Of a stretch of 64,000 nucleotides of DNA, positions 10,693 to 20,177 are shown piece by piece. Where the stretch lies: positions 1 through 64,000 of the forward strand of contig NZ_AJPR01000011.1 of the NCBI RefSeq assembly GCF_000266865.1. The letters are read 5' to 3'. The stretch's first letter is position 1. Each line of letters begins with the position of its first letter. The stretch comes from Mycoplasmopsis agalactiae 14628. Its GTDB lineage: Bacteria > Bacillota_I > Bacilli_A > Mycoplasmatales > Metamycoplasmataceae. The position numbers and the translations under genes were made by a program. Under the pieces are notes generated by a model. The model was not told the origin of the DNA and did no database searches. It saw only the letters and a list, made by a program, of their open reading frames with translations.

Positions 10693-11547
10693 CTACCATT
10701 CTTCTCTGCATTCAAATTCTTTGCCATCTAAATACTCTAATGGCTTTGATAAATTATTAAATTTTAGCTTATAGCAGTGTAAATAAACTCTTTTGGCTCC
10801 TTTTACTTTTGAACCATATTTTATGTCCCCATATATTGGATATCCGAGATATTCCAGCGTGGCTCTAATTTGATGTTTTCTGCCAGTGAACAATTGTGCA
10901 TATAATTTATTATCTTTTTTAAAAAACCTTGTTTTGGCTATTTTATCATCAGGATGCTGCATATTCTTAGTTGCAACCATTTTTTGTTGCAATTCATCAT
11001 GATGAATATAAACAGAAACAATTTCATCATGGGGATTATAATCACTTTTTAAAACATAAATTTTGTCCAAAAACTCTGTTTTATGGTTTAATTCAGCTAA
11101 TGCTTGATAATTTTTAGCATACATTATAAGTCCGCTGGTTCACTTATCTAACCTGCCTACATGACTAGGCCTAAAAGCTGAGTTTTGCTTAAATTTTAAA
11201 TGACTGATAACTTGATTATCCAAGCAATTAGAATCCCCGTGCACTATAATCCCTGCTTTTTTATTAATAAGCAAAATATTGTCATCTTCATACACAATTT
11301 CAGAATCCAATTTTCATGAATTATCATAGATAATGAATGATGCCTCATCCTTTATGCCATAAATAATTATTTCATCACCTTCTTTGACAACATAATTACT
11401 GTCAGCAATTCTTTTATTATTTACCTTAATACTCTTTTGACGAAAAAGCCTATAAATTCGGCTTTCTGGTAAATTTTTAAAAAGAGAGCTAATATATTTT
11501 ATTAACTTTCTTCCATTATCACTGCTTTGGGCAATGAACTTATGCAC
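10693..11547 (-). CDS. RluD/RluC-family 23S rRNA pseudouridine synthase
   Basis: A 284-residue protein. An N-terminal S4 domain lies at residues 10-60 (ESRIYRLFRQKSIKVNNKRI), followed by the RsuA/RluD catalytic domain with HVGRLDKWTSGL, where the Asp (about residue 134) is the catalytic residue. LFTGRKHQIRATL and GDIKYG are also family motifs. A TGA-Trp joins the two halves near 11312. The start is GTG at 11545-11547, preceded by AAGGAGGGG. It is probably co-transcribed with scpB upstream and gatC downstream. Which of the RluC/RluD-type sites it modifies cannot be told. Confidence 0.93.
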
Positions 11548-11558
11548 AGCACCCCTCC

Positions 11559-12137
11559 TTATTCAACATCAACTCTTATGCCGTCAAATAAATTAAAGTC
11601 TTTTGCTTCATTCTCTGTTCCATCAGAATAGTTAAATTCAGTTAACTTAGGCAACTCATAAGTTGACTTTAATTTAAAATAATCATAAAACTTGTTTGTC
11701 ACGCCGTAAAGGATTGGATTCCCCGGCGTAGGACTAATTCCAACCTCTTCAACAACTCCTTTAGTTAGCAAAGTGTTTAATACTTGCTCACTAGCAACAC
11801 CTCTTAAATTGTTAATTTGTGAACGAGTAACAGGTTGTTTATAAGCTACAATTCCAGCCACTTCGATAGCAGCATTTGATAAACGGTGTTTTTTAACAAC
11901 TTGCACCATTTTGTTTATATATTCTTTGTAAGCCTCTCTGGTTGCTAGCTTAAAGACTTCATTGAAATTAACAACTTTTAGTGCTCTGTCTTCGTCATTA
12001 TATGCTCTAACAAAATCATTCATGACTTTTCTAGCTTCTGAAATTGTGTTTAATCCAAAAATGTCCTTAACTTGCTCTAAAGTAAGACCTTCGTCGCCTT
12101 GAACATATAATAATGCTTCCAAAATCTTATTTTTCAT
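11559..12137 (-). CDS. scpB: Chromosome segregation and condensation protein B
   Basis: A 192-residue ScpB, the winged-helix partner of ScpA in the SMC condensin complex. Recognisable segments are LEALLYVQGDEGLTLEQV, NAAIEVAGIVAYKQPVTRSQINNLRGV and PILYGVTNKFYDYF. The start is taken as MKNKILEALL at 12137, giving the normal family length and an 11-base overlap with scpA. A longer reading from 12170 would add a non-conserved tail. Confidence 0.95.
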   Translation of the reverse strand: MKNKILEALLYVQGDEGLTLEQVKDIFGLNTISEARKVMNDFVRAYNDEDRALKVVNFNEVFKLATREAYKEYINKMVQVVKKHRLSNAAIEVAGIVAYKQPVTRSQINNLRGVASEQVLNTLLTKGVVEEVGISPTPGNPILYGVTNKFYDYFKLKSTYELPKLTEFNYSDGTENEAKDFNLFDGIRVDVE

Positions 12138-12888
12138 ACTCTGGCCCCTTTTCAAACCTAATTTCACCAAATTGATTATCTTGATACATTCTTATAATTT
12201 GTCTTCTTGATAAATCAAGCACAGCTAATAATGTAATTACAAAATGATTCAAACTAGGTTGCCTAAAAATCATTTCAAATGTAACTTTGTCACATGAATC
12301 GAACAAATTTAAAATAAACGGTATTTGGTCTTTAGGTGTTAGATTAAAAGTCTCTAATTTTGTCCTTCTAAGTTGTTGTGCATATGTTCTTTCAAACATT
12401 TTTCTTAAAACAGTAATTAGCTTCAGCGGATTGCTTGAGCCATCAAGCGCACTTTTATCATCATCAACCAAAAACTCATCAATGTTACTAGGACTTTTGA
12501 TAAAAATCTCTTTTCTAGACTCTTCTTGCTCACGCAATACTTTAGTAACCTCTTTAATTTGTTGGTATTCATAAAGCCTACGAAGCAATTCTCGTTTGTC
12601 TTCTTCAATTTCTGGTTTTTGCTCAGGGGTAAACAAAAGCATTTTGGTTTTAAGTGCTAATAATGTTGCAGCCATGACTAAATAATCACTTGCAACATCA
12701 ATTTCATTTTCTTGCAAATCTTCAATTATTTTTAAGTAAGCAGTAGCTAATTCAAAAACATCAACATCCATTATGTTTACATTTTTTTCTTGAACTAAAG
12801 CCAGTAATAAATCTAAAGGCCCATCAAAGTTTTCTAACTTAATGTCAAACTTATTCTCACTGTTTGATTGCAAGGCTTCATTATTCAT
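12127..12888 (-). CDS. scpA: Chromosome segregation and condensation protein A
   Basis: A 253-residue ScpA kleisin that bridges SMC heads. The diagnostic ENFDGPLDLLLALVQEKNVNIMDVDV is at residues 18-43. The ASDYLVMAATLLALKTKMLL helix follows, and the C-terminal winged helix holds FEMIFRQPSLNHFVITLLAVLDL. It overlaps plsC upstream by 8 bases and scpB downstream by 11, so the block is translationally coupled. smc itself is not in the window. Confidence 0.96.
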   Translation of the reverse strand: MNNEALQSNSENKFDIKLENFDGPLDLLLALVQEKNVNIMDVDVFELATAYLKIIEDLQENEIDVASDYLVMAATLLALKTKMLLFTPEQKPEIEEDKRELLRRLYEYQQIKEVTKVLREQEESRKEIFIKSPSNIDEFLVDDDKSALDGSSNPLKLITVLRKMFERTYAQQLRRTKLETFNLTPKDQIPFILNLFDSCDKVTFEMIFRQPSLNHFVITLLAVLDLSRRQIIRMYQDNQFGEIRFEKGPEYEK

Positions 12889-13621
12889 TTCTTAATGCTC
12901 CTTTAATCATACTTTTTACATTTTCAGCAATAACTACAGGCTCCATTGTAATAAATGATGCTGGTTTAAGAGCAGGCAAGAATGTAACCTTAATCTTAAT
13001 TGATTTCATTCTTTTAACATTCAAACCATCACGAGAATCAGAAATAGCAACAGGCACAATAGGCAAGTAATTGCTTACAGCTATCTTAAATGCTCCTGCT
13101 TTAAAATCACCTAGTTCATCATTTTCAACTCTAGTTCCTTCAGGGAAAACAACGCCACAAGTAGAATTCTTTTTAACAAAAGCTCCAAATTCATTTATTT
13201 TCTTAATGCCATCACGCGGATTGTCTCTGTCAACATAAATTGTGTCAATTAGGCTTAGTAAATTTCTGATAGTTCTTTTCTTGCTTAGCTCCACTTTTGC
13301 TAAAAATGTTGGAATTTTATTTCTAGCACTTTCTTCTTTAGTTTGCTTTCTAAGTGCGCATAAAACCAAAACTGGATCAATGTTTGATTTATGATTTGGA
13401 GCCAATATTACAGCACCTCTGGGAATATTGTCATACCCTTCAACAACTAATTTAACACCAAAAAGTCATAGGAAAAATCTAGCTTTTTTCAAAAGCCAGT
13501 CACTTCTTTGCTGTGGATGATAAAATGTTGGATCTTTTTTATACTTTCTAGCAAAAGCATTTATTCTTCATCAGTATCATAAAACTAATCATCAAAGAAA
13601 GATCATTTTTATTATAAACAT
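12881..13621 (-). CDS. plsC: 1-acyl-glycerol-3-phosphate acyltransferase
   Basis: A 246-residue membrane acyltransferase making phosphatidic acid. The N-terminus (MFIIKMIFLWWLVLWYWW) is a membrane segment with several TGA-Trp codons. Motif I is NHKSNID (HX4D) and motif III is FPEGTR; VPVAISD is motif IV-like. AGGAGTG precedes the ATG. The gene follows acpS by 9 bases, linking acyl-carrier-protein activation to phospholipid synthesis. Confidence 0.94.
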
Positions 13622-13630
13622 ATAACACTC

Positions 13631-13945
13631 CTATTTTTTCACTACTACTGCTATTATCAAGTCATCTTCGTCTGTTGTTGATATCATAAAATCAGAATGT
13701 ATATAAGCTCCTTGCTTTTTTATAATCGTTATCTTATCAAAAGCAGGTATTGCATTGTCAGCCTTAAACATAGCCTCTTTGATACACCAACGAGTAGCTA
13801 AAAACTTTTGTTTTTCATAATCCGATTTTAATTCATCAAACTCAATAAACTCTTCAGCGCTTAAAATACGTATAATTGTGCTTTTTTTAAGCTCTTGAAA
13901 ACGGCTTATTTTTGTCATATCTAAGCCTATATTATGATTAAACAT
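13631..13945 (-). CDS. acpS: Holo-[acyl-carrier-protein] synthase
   Basis: A 104-residue phosphopantetheinyl transferase that activates ACP. It has NIGLDMTKISRF (the GxDxxxxxR motif) and the signature RWCIKEAMFKA. The start MFNHNIGLD at 13945 is preferred over an upstream ATG (13990). It fits the family length, and a perfect TATAAT lies six bases upstream, which suggests a leaderless mRNA. The acpP gene is elsewhere in the window (23158). Confidence 0.92.
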   Translation of the reverse strand: MFNHNIGLDMTKISRFQELKKSTIIRILSAEEFIEFDELKSDYEKQKFLATRWCIKEAMFKADNAIPAFDKITIIKKQGAYIHSDFMISTTDEDDLIIAVVVKK

Positions 13946-14057
13946 AATAAAATTATAAATTAAATGAAATTTTATTTCTCTATTAAACAAAAAGCATATA
14001 TTATTTAAATTTTAATAAGCCGTCTAATTCATAAATACCAGCTTACAATAAAAAAAT

Positions 14058-14082
14058 AATTTGCCTGTTTTATAGGCAAATT
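14058..14082 (-). terminator. Terminator after der, carrying the interspersed motif
   Basis: Perfect 9-base stem AATTTGCCT / AGGCAAATT with the 7-base loop GTTTTAT, followed on the minus strand by ATTTTTTTATT. The plus-strand sequence includes TGTTTTATAGG at 14066-14076. Confidence 0.8.
14066..14076 (+). repeat. Interspersed motif TGTTTTATAGG (exact)
   Basis: Exact copy forming the loop and inner stem of the der terminator hairpin. Preceded by CC. Confidence 0.6.
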
Positions 14083-14095
14083 AGGAAATTTAGTC

Positions 14096-15406
14096 TTATT
14101 CAAATTCGTTTGATTTATTTTTAAAAATAATGTTTATTGGGCATCCAGTGTACTCAATATTTTGTCTAATTTGTTTCTCTAAAAATCTTTGGTAGCTAAA
14201 GTGGACAAATTTTTTGTTATTAACAAAAAAGATAAATGTAGGAATTTTGTTTTCTGTTTTTCTAGCGAAATAAATATTTAATCTTCCACCATTATATGGA
14301 GGGGCTGGCTGAATTAATTGGCTTTCTCTTATCAAGTTTGTTAAGACTGAAGGCTTAATTTCTCTTTCTAAGTTTTCTTTAACTTTTAAAACAATGTCAA
14401 TAAGTTTGTCAATTCTAGAACCTGTCTTAGCTGAGATAAACTCAACAGGAACTCAAGGCACGAAATGAAAACGATTTTTAAGTTTTTTTCTATATTCGTT
14501 CATTGTGTCTTGTGTCTTATTAATTAAATCTCATTTATTAACACAAATAATTATCGGTTTATTGTTTTCTAGCGCATATCCAATTATTCTAGCATCAAAG
14601 TGAGCTAACTCTCTAGTTGAGTCAATTAATACTATAGACAAGTCAGATTCGTCAAGAGATGACATTGCTCTTTTAAGGGCTAAATGTTCAACAGTGTCAT
14701 CAATTTTGCTTTTTCTAGTAATTCCAGCAGTATCAATTATCTCAATTTTGTGACCTCTTAACTCAACCACACTCTTCACGCTATCCCTTGTTGTGCCAGC
14801 AATATCAGACACAATTGACCTATTTTCATGAGTAATAGCATTTAAAAGTGAGCTTTTTCCAGAATTAGGTTGCCCAATAATAGAAAGCTTAAAATAAGGA
14901 CTAACATTGTCGGTGTCAAAATTTAAATATTTAAGACATTGGTCTAAAACATCACCAATTCCGTTTCCATGAAGTGCACTAATTCTAAAAACATGATCAG
15001 CGCCTAATGAATATCATCCATAATCAAATTTTGAAATATTATCAAGCTTATTAGCAACAACAATAATAGGCTTGCCAGACTTTTGTAACATGCTATAAAT
15101 CATCTTATCATCAGAAGTAATAGCGGCTTGTCCATCAACAATAAAAATAACAACGTTTGCTTCTTCAATAGCTATCTTGGCTTGAATTAATATTTGATCT
15201 TGGAAGTCTTTTTTCTCAATTTGGATACCGCCAGTATCAATTACATTAATCTCTTTGCCATTTCATGTAAACGATTCATAAAGTCTATCTCTAGTTACTC
15301 CAGGTCTATCAAAAGTTATTGAACTCCTTTTACCAACAAGCCTGTTAAATAGGGTACTTTTACCAACATTAGGTTTTCCGATAATTGCAATTACATTCTT
15401 TTTCAT
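14096..15406 (-). CDS. der: Ribosome-associated GTPase Der (EngA)
   Basis: A 436-residue GTPase with two tandem G domains needed for 50S ribosome assembly. The first P-loop GKPNVGKST is at residues 10-18, and the second P-loop region is at about residue 177. [14 protein letters not shown] and [13 protein letters not shown] belong to the second domain. The KH-like C-terminal domain ends [12 protein letters not shown]. Many TGA-Trp codons split it in a standard-code reading. It begins two bases after the cmk stop, the usual cmk-der pair. Confidence 0.95.
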
Positions 15407-15408
15407 AA

Positions 15409-16074
15409 CTACATTCTTTCTTTTGCTAAACTAACAATTTTATCTACAACTTGATCAAAATTCATATCTGTTGAATCAATTACAATTGCATCATCAGTAA
15501 TATGAAGCGGGTCAGTTTCTCTGTGCTGGTCAGCATAGTCTCTCGCTTTGACTTCTGCTAAAACAACATCATAGTTGGTCTCAAAACCTTTGTCTTTATT
15601 CTCAAGTGCTCTTCTTCTTGCTCTTATTTCAGGAGTTCCGGTAAGAAAGATTTTTAATTCAGCATGTGGCATTAGCTTAAAGGTTGTATCACGACCGTCC
15701 ATAATATAACCCTTAGATTTTTTAGTTATCTTATGAATAAATTCAACAACATAGTGCCTAATTAAAGGATATTGAGCAACTTTTGAAGCAGCCTTAGCAA
15801 CTTTGTCGTCCCTAATTGTCTCAGATACATTTTCACCATTAAGAAAAATGTTTTCATGCTCATCTAAATCAATTTCAATCTTGCTAAGCATCTTAAATAC
15901 TTCATTTTCAACATCAAAATCAACACCCATTCTTATTGCACTAAGTGCTATTGCCCTATAAACACTACCACTGTTTATAAAAACATATTTTAACTTCTTG
16001 CTCACCTCTTTAGCAACAGTGGACTTGCCGGCTCCACATGGCCCATCTATTGCTATATTTATTTTGTTGCTCAT
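15409..16074 (-). CDS. cmk: Cytidylate kinase
   Basis: A 221-residue (d)CMP kinase. The P-loop [10 protein letters not shown] is at residues 10-19, the NMP-binding part is [11 protein letters not shown], and [22 protein letters not shown] and the lid RRRALENKD follow. AGGGAG precedes the ATG. Forms a short operon with der. Confidence 0.95.
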   Translation of the reverse strand: MSNKINIAIDGPCGAGKSTVAKEVSKKLKYVFINSGSVYRAIALSAIRMGVDFDVENEVFKMLSKIEIDLDEHENIFLNGENVSETIRDDKVAKAASKVAQYPLIRHYVVEFIHKITKKSKGYIMDGRDTTFKLMPHAELKIFLTGTPEIRARRRALENKDKGFETNYDVVLAEVKARDYADQHRETDPLHITDDAIVIDSTDMNFDQVVDKIVSLAKERM

Positions 16075-16153
16075 AAAAACTCCCTGTCTTAAATTACATT
16101 ATTTAATTATAAATTAAATAACGCTCTTATGCACTATAAAGACAATTAAATAG

Positions 16154-16615
16154 CTAAAATTCAGCTTTATTAATTACAACTTCTGTTGTATTAGTAAATG
16201 AAATTGTGTCTTCAGTAAATGATGATCCGCCATCATAAAAATCATCATCTTTTACATCTAATAATGACAATAATTCATTTGATGAAAATGAAATATTTTT
16301 ACTTATGCTTCTTAATTCAAAAGGCATATCACTCTTAGTTTTGTAATAATTAACATCTATCAAATATTTGTTTATGTTGTTCATATCAACCTGTTTTATA
16401 GTGTTTTTAGTTAAATTATTAACTTCAATATTTGGTACTTTTATACTCTCTTTTACATGACCAAACAAGTCATAATTTGGCATTAATTGGTTAAAAATAC
16501 GATAGTGAGTATCCAGTTCTTTATTTTCTTTTAATAAACTATTAAACATATCCTTTTCACTATATGCTGATAGATCAAGCACATCTGGGGCAAGTTTTTC
16601 TTTATTTTCACTCAT
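16154..16615 (-). CDS. Hypothetical protein
   Basis: A 153-residue soluble, acidic protein starting MSENKEKLAPDVLDLSAYSEKDMF, with no signal peptide, membrane segment or recognised motif. A perfect TATAAT lies six bases before the ATG with no Shine-Dalgarno, so it is probably expressed as a leaderless mRNA. It precedes cmk by 79 bases on the same strand. No function is offered. Confidence 0.7.
   Translation of the reverse strand: MSENKEKLAPDVLDLSAYSEKDMFNSLLKENKELDTHYRIFNQLMPNYDLFGHVKESIKVPNIEVNNLTKNTIKQVDMNNINKYLIDVNYYKTKSDMPFELRSISKNISFSSNELLSLLDVKDDDFYDGGSSFTEDTISFTNTTEVVINKAEF
16392..16401 (+). repeat. Interspersed motif TGTTTTATAG (10-base core)
   Basis: Ten-base core inside the hypothetical gene at 16154, antisense to it; followed by T instead of G. 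Confidence 0.45.
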
Positions 16616-16683
16616 ATTTAAATTATATTTTTATTTACACTTTTACTTAATACGTTTTTTTAGCTTTTGCTGTTTAAAAATAT

Positions 16684-16706
16684 AAAAAAGCCTGCTTGAG
16701 CAGACT
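16684..16706 (-). terminator. Terminator after the DUF285 lipoprotein gene
   Basis: Minus-strand stem AGTCTGC / GCAGGCT with one mismatch and a TCAA loop, followed by TTTTTT. The rest of 16616-16804 shows nothing else. Confidence 0.65.
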
Positions 16707-16804
16707 TAAAAGTGTAAGTGCTTTTTAATAATTGATTAAAAGTTAATAAACAATATGTTTTATTATTGGGGGTTTGCGGTTCCATTACGGATATGATCTT
16801 TGTT

Positions 16805-18102
16805 TTATTTTCTATTGTAGTCAATTCTTCCAAATTTATCAATAGATATTTTCCAAACACTTGCTAATTTTTCTACATCTACTTTTGTGTTCCCTGTAAA
16901 CATACCCACAACATTAAAAATAGGATTAAGCTTTCACTTGCTTAAGTCTTTGTTAAATGACTCAGTATGAGCAAACATTTCAGACATTGTGTTCACATTC
17001 TTAACATTTCAATTGTCAATGTTACCATTGAATGATGAAGCGGTGTGAAACATAGATTCCATATCAATAACATTTTCTGTATTTCATGAATTTAAGTCTT
17101 GGTTAAAAGCTGCAGCCCCAGCAAACAAATTAGACATTTGTCTTACATTTGAAACATCTCAACTATTTAATGGCATATTGAATTTTGTAGCATCGGCAAA
17201 CAATCCAGCCATATTTCTAACATTTGTAGTATTCCATGATGAAACATCTTGATTGAATTCTGACGCATACGAAAATGCTTCAGAGATGTCGCTTACATTT
17301 GTTATATTCCATTTCTCAATATTATTAATTCTTGAAGAATTTAATTGATAAAAGGCTTGGCGCAAAGATTGAATTTTAAGTGGTAAATTTTTTGGAACTT
17401 CAACAGTGTTTTTTGGCATTGTGGCAATGGTGACAACATTATCCTTTAATGAATAGCCAATTTGCCTAATAAATATTTTCTTACCGCTCTTATTTAGATC
17501 TTCAAATTTGTTGTCATTGCTGATCCTTAAGTCTGAATCATTACGTTCTATTGTGTATTTCGTTACAACTTTGTCTTTAAGAACAGATCCAAGGGCAACT
17601 TCAAACACAGTTGATCCTAATTTAAGTTTTATTTTATTTTTACCACCACGATTATCTTCAATCAGAAATTTACTTTTGTTAGTTTCTGCTAATTCCAAAT
17701 TGTTGATTTTTTCTTCTTTTGCATAGACATTAACTTGATCATAGAAGTCTTGAAGTGAGTGAAAAGTAGCAAAAGCATCTTTTAGTTCTCCAACAATTTT
17801 CTTTACCTTTTCAGCATTTTCCTTATTAGCCTTCTTTTCCTCTTCAGTTTCCACTTTTTCTTTATTTATGTCAGCTGAATGATTGCCTTCTGTATTTCCA
17901 CCAGGTTGATCACCTTGCTCCCTTTCAGAATGGGGGGGGTCATATTTTTATTATCTCCATCACCACCGTCCAGATGATCAGTTTGTGGTTTCTTAATTAT
18001 TTCTGCATTATTATTACTTTTATTATCGCATGATGCTGCAATCAAAGGAATTGTTGCGATTGACAAAAAAGCACCACTTAAAAATTTAATTTTCTTGTTC
18101 AT
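16805..18102 (-). CDS. DUF285 (BspA-like repeat) lipoprotein, out of frame at a C8 tract
   Basis: Signal peptide MNKKIKFLSGAFLSIATIP with lipobox IAASC at about residue 24, then a low-complexity linker. At 17932-17939 the coding strand has eight C. Read as is, the frame runs to TAA at 17866 after 78 residues. With nine C the linker reads PPPHSEREQGDQPGG and joins the frame that continues through METEEEKK to a TAA at 16805, giving about 432 residues. The distal part has DUF285 repeats of the form W-N-x-x-NV-x-x-M-x-x-x-F-x-x-x-x-x-FN (about residues 290-420), as in mycoplasma surface proteins. The copy here is in the OFF state, or the tract length is a sequencing error. AAGGATA precedes the ATG. 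Confidence 0.8.
17932..17939. repeat. C8 homopolymer (G8 on plus strand), likely phase-variation tract
   Basis: Eight consecutive G on the plus strand in a strongly A+T-rich genome, placed within the first 57 codons of a surface lipoprotein. Adding one C restores a long open frame. Confidence 0.8.
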
Positions 18103-18249
18103 ATTATCCTTACTTTTTTACCTTACTGTTTGTATTTTAAATTTAAACAATCGAAACTATTTTTAATATTTAAAAATATTACAAAAAATATAGCAAATTT
18201 TTTATTTTTTAAAAATTTTTAATTTTTATTAAATAATTTCCTAAAATGC

Positions 18250-18259
18250 TGTTTTATAG
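18250..18259 (+). repeat. Interspersed motif TGTTTTATAG (10-base core)
   Basis: Intergenic copy between dnaJ and the DUF285 lipoprotein, preceded by C and followed by A. Confidence 0.45.
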
Positions 18260-18266
18260 ATATAAA

Positions 18267-18290
18267 AACACAAGCTAATTCGCTTGTGTT
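18267..18290 (-). terminator. Terminator after dnaJ
   Basis: Perfect 9-base stem AACACAAGC / GCTTGTGTT, 6-base loop, followed on the minus strand by TTTATATC. Confidence 0.75.
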
Positions 18291-18294
18291 CGCT

Positions 18295-19425
18295 CTATTG
18301 TGCTTTTTTAAACTCCTCAACAAAGCTTTTATTTACATCGTCACTAAAGCCTTCTAGCACTTTAGCAACTTCTTTAAATTTAGAAGATGAATACTCAGGA
18401 ATCTTAACGCTAAGAGTTATTATTAAATCACCCTTGTGACCGCTTTTGTCTCACATTCCGCCATCTTTAACCTTAATCTTAGTGCCATCATTATATGAAT
18501 GTTTCATTCTTACAGCTTTTAACCCACTTGGTGTTGGCACAATAATCTCATTTTCTTTAATAATGTCTAAAAATGAAACAGGGAAATTTTCTATATGTAA
18601 GTTAAGTCCTTCTCTAACATAATATTTATGTGGCTTAATTGACACTACAACATACATATCACCAGGTTCGCCGCCATTAATACCTTTTTTACCATAACCA
18701 GGCAACTTAATTTTATCGCCATTAATAAAGCCAGGTGACACCTTGATAGTTACTTGTTTATCTTTTTTGATATATTTAGCACCCTTACACATATCACAGG
18801 CACTTAAAATAATTTCACCTAAGCCATCACACTTAGAACAAGCTCCTACCATCTCAACAATTCCAAATGGAGTTTTTCTTCTGCCTACTTCCTTACCGCT
18901 ACCATTACACTTGTCACAAACTTTAATATTTTTAGACTCAGCACCTTTTCCAGAACACTTAGGACACACTTCATACTTACTTAATGTCTCTTTAAACTCA
19001 ACCCCAGTAATTGATTCATTAAATGTTATTACAATATTCGAATAAACATCCATTCCTCTCTGTTTCATAGCACTTTGCGATGATCTGCTACTTCTGCCAC
19101 CGCCTGAAAAGCCACCTGAAAAAGTTGAAAAAATATCATTAAAGATATCATTAATCCCTGAACCAAAATCAGCAAAATTGCCATTCATATTAAAGCCTCT
19201 ATTTGCCGATCCAACACTTCCATATTTGTCATATTCATCTCTTTTTTTAGGGTCAGACAACACTTCATACGCTTCATTAATTTCTTGCATTTTTTGATCA
19301 CTTGTTCCATCTTTTAATTTATCAGGATGGTACTTCATTGCAAGCTTACGGTAAGCAGCTTTTATTTCTTGATCGCTAGCTTTTTTATCAACACCTAGTA
19401 TTTTGTAGTAATCTTTATTTGCCAT
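18295..19425 (-). CDS. dnaJ: Chaperone protein DnaJ
   Basis: A 376-residue DnaJ, the Hsp40 co-chaperone of DnaK. It has an N-terminal J domain with HPD (YHPDKLKDG), a Gly/Phe-rich linker (about 75-130) and four CxxCxGxx zinc repeats starting near residue 154 ([32 protein letters not shown]). The C-terminal substrate domain follows. One TGA-Trp near the end ([13 protein letters not shown]) extends it to TAG at 18295. A CIRCE operator sits 13-39 bases before the start, so HrcA control is likely. dnaK and hrcA are not in the window. Confidence 0.96.
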
Positions 19426-19437
19426 AACAAATAAATT

Positions 19438-19464
19438 TTAGCATATTTGTATTTTGAGTGCTAA
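19438..19464 (-). promoter_or_regulatory. CIRCE operator (HrcA site) upstream of dnaJ
   Basis: On the minus strand the sequence is TTAGCACTC, nine bases, ATATGCTAA. The first half matches CIRCE perfectly, and the second differs at three positions from GAGTGCTAA. The spacing of nine is exact. Confidence 0.85.
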
Positions 19465-19506
19465 ATTATTATTAATTTGAGTTATTTCAACTATAATGTT
19501 ATTTGC

Positions 19507-19582
19507 GCCATCATAGCTCAGTAGGTAGAGCACATCCATGGTAAGGATGGGGTCGCAGGTTCGATTCCTGTTGTTGGCACCA
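19507..19582 (+). tRNA. tRNA-Thr (anticodon GGT)
   Basis: Cloverleaf with anticodon loop ATGGTAA and encoded CCA. Acceptor GCCATCA / TGTTGGC has a T-T mismatch at pair 5-68. A TATAAT lies at 19492-19497. Confidence 0.92.
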
Positions 19583-19605
19583 TTTCATTTGAATGACTCA
19601 CATAC

Positions 19606-19627
19606 AAGCGGCCTTCCGCTTTTTTTA
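19606..19627 (+). terminator. Terminator after tRNA-Thr(GGT)
   Basis: Stem AAGCGG / CCGCTT with loop CCTT, then a run of T. Confidence 0.8.
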
Positions 19628-19664
19628 TTTTTTACAACTTATAATAAATGTATAAAATTATCAT

Positions 19665-20006
19665 ATGAAAAAAAGTATAAGTGTGCTAAGAAAAGAGTCT
19701 CAAATTAAAAATTTTATTTCAACAATAATAACTAATGAACTAACAAATGCTAACATCTACAATCCAACAGTGACTGACGTTGTGCTTTCTACTGACTTAA
19801 GTCATGTTAAAGTGTTCTTAGCTTTTAGTTCAAAAGAAAATGATGGTCTTGATGCAGTTAAAAATGCATCAGGTTATATTAGAAAAATGCTTTCAAAGAC
19901 TCTTAACTGAAGAAAAATTCCAGAACTACATTTTTACATTGATGAAGTAGAAAAGAAAGCTTTTGAAATTGATCAAATTCTTAATTCATTAAAGAATGAA
20001 GAATAA
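19665..20006 (+). CDS. rbfA: Ribosome-binding factor A
   Basis: A 113-residue RbfA, a KH-fold factor for 30S maturation. It has the family start SVLRKESQIKNFIS, then NPTVTDVVLSTDLSHVKVFLAF and ASGYIRKMLSKTLNWRKIPELHFYIDE, with one TGA-Trp. It stands alone between two tRNA-Thr genes. A TATAAA eight bases before the ATG hints at a very short leader. Confidence 0.92.
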
Positions 20007-20013
20007 AAAAAAT

Positions 20014-20036
20014 AATAGCGAATAATCTTCGCTATT
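20014..20036 (+). terminator. Terminator after rbfA
   Basis: Perfect 9-base stem AATAGCGAA / TTCGCTATT with a 5-base loop, then TTTCATT. Confidence 0.75.
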
Positions 20037-20050
20037 TTCATTAACTTTAT

Positions 20051-20125
20051 TGGTGCCAGTTACGAGGATCGAACTCGTGGCTGCTGGTTACGAGTCAGCT
20101 GCTTTACCACTAAGCGAAACTGGCA
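20051..20125 (-). tRNA. tRNA-Thr (anticodon CGT)
   Basis: Minus-strand cloverleaf with acceptor TGCCAGT / ACTGGCA, anticodon loop CTCGTAA and encoded CCA. It converges on rbfA. Confidence 0.92.
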
Positions 20126-20177
20126 TAAATACTAAGGTACATAATTGTATTAAATATCTTAGTAAATATTTAAATAA

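Noticed and set aside
10382-13621. Possible frameshifts or pseudogenes in gat, scp and plsC genes
   Set aside because: All apparent breaks are TGA codons read as Trp; frames are continuous and products are full length.
16660-16860. A 66-codon minus-strand open frame after the DUF285 lipoprotein
   Set aside because: It overlaps the lipoprotein's 3' end in another frame, spans the terminator hairpin and has no ribosome site or recognisable content.
17866-17941. The short 78-residue product of the DUF285 gene as a separate real protein
   Set aside because: The frame after the C tract has no lipoprotein-like composition, while the alternative frame joins a clear DUF285 protein. A tract-length frameshift explains it better.
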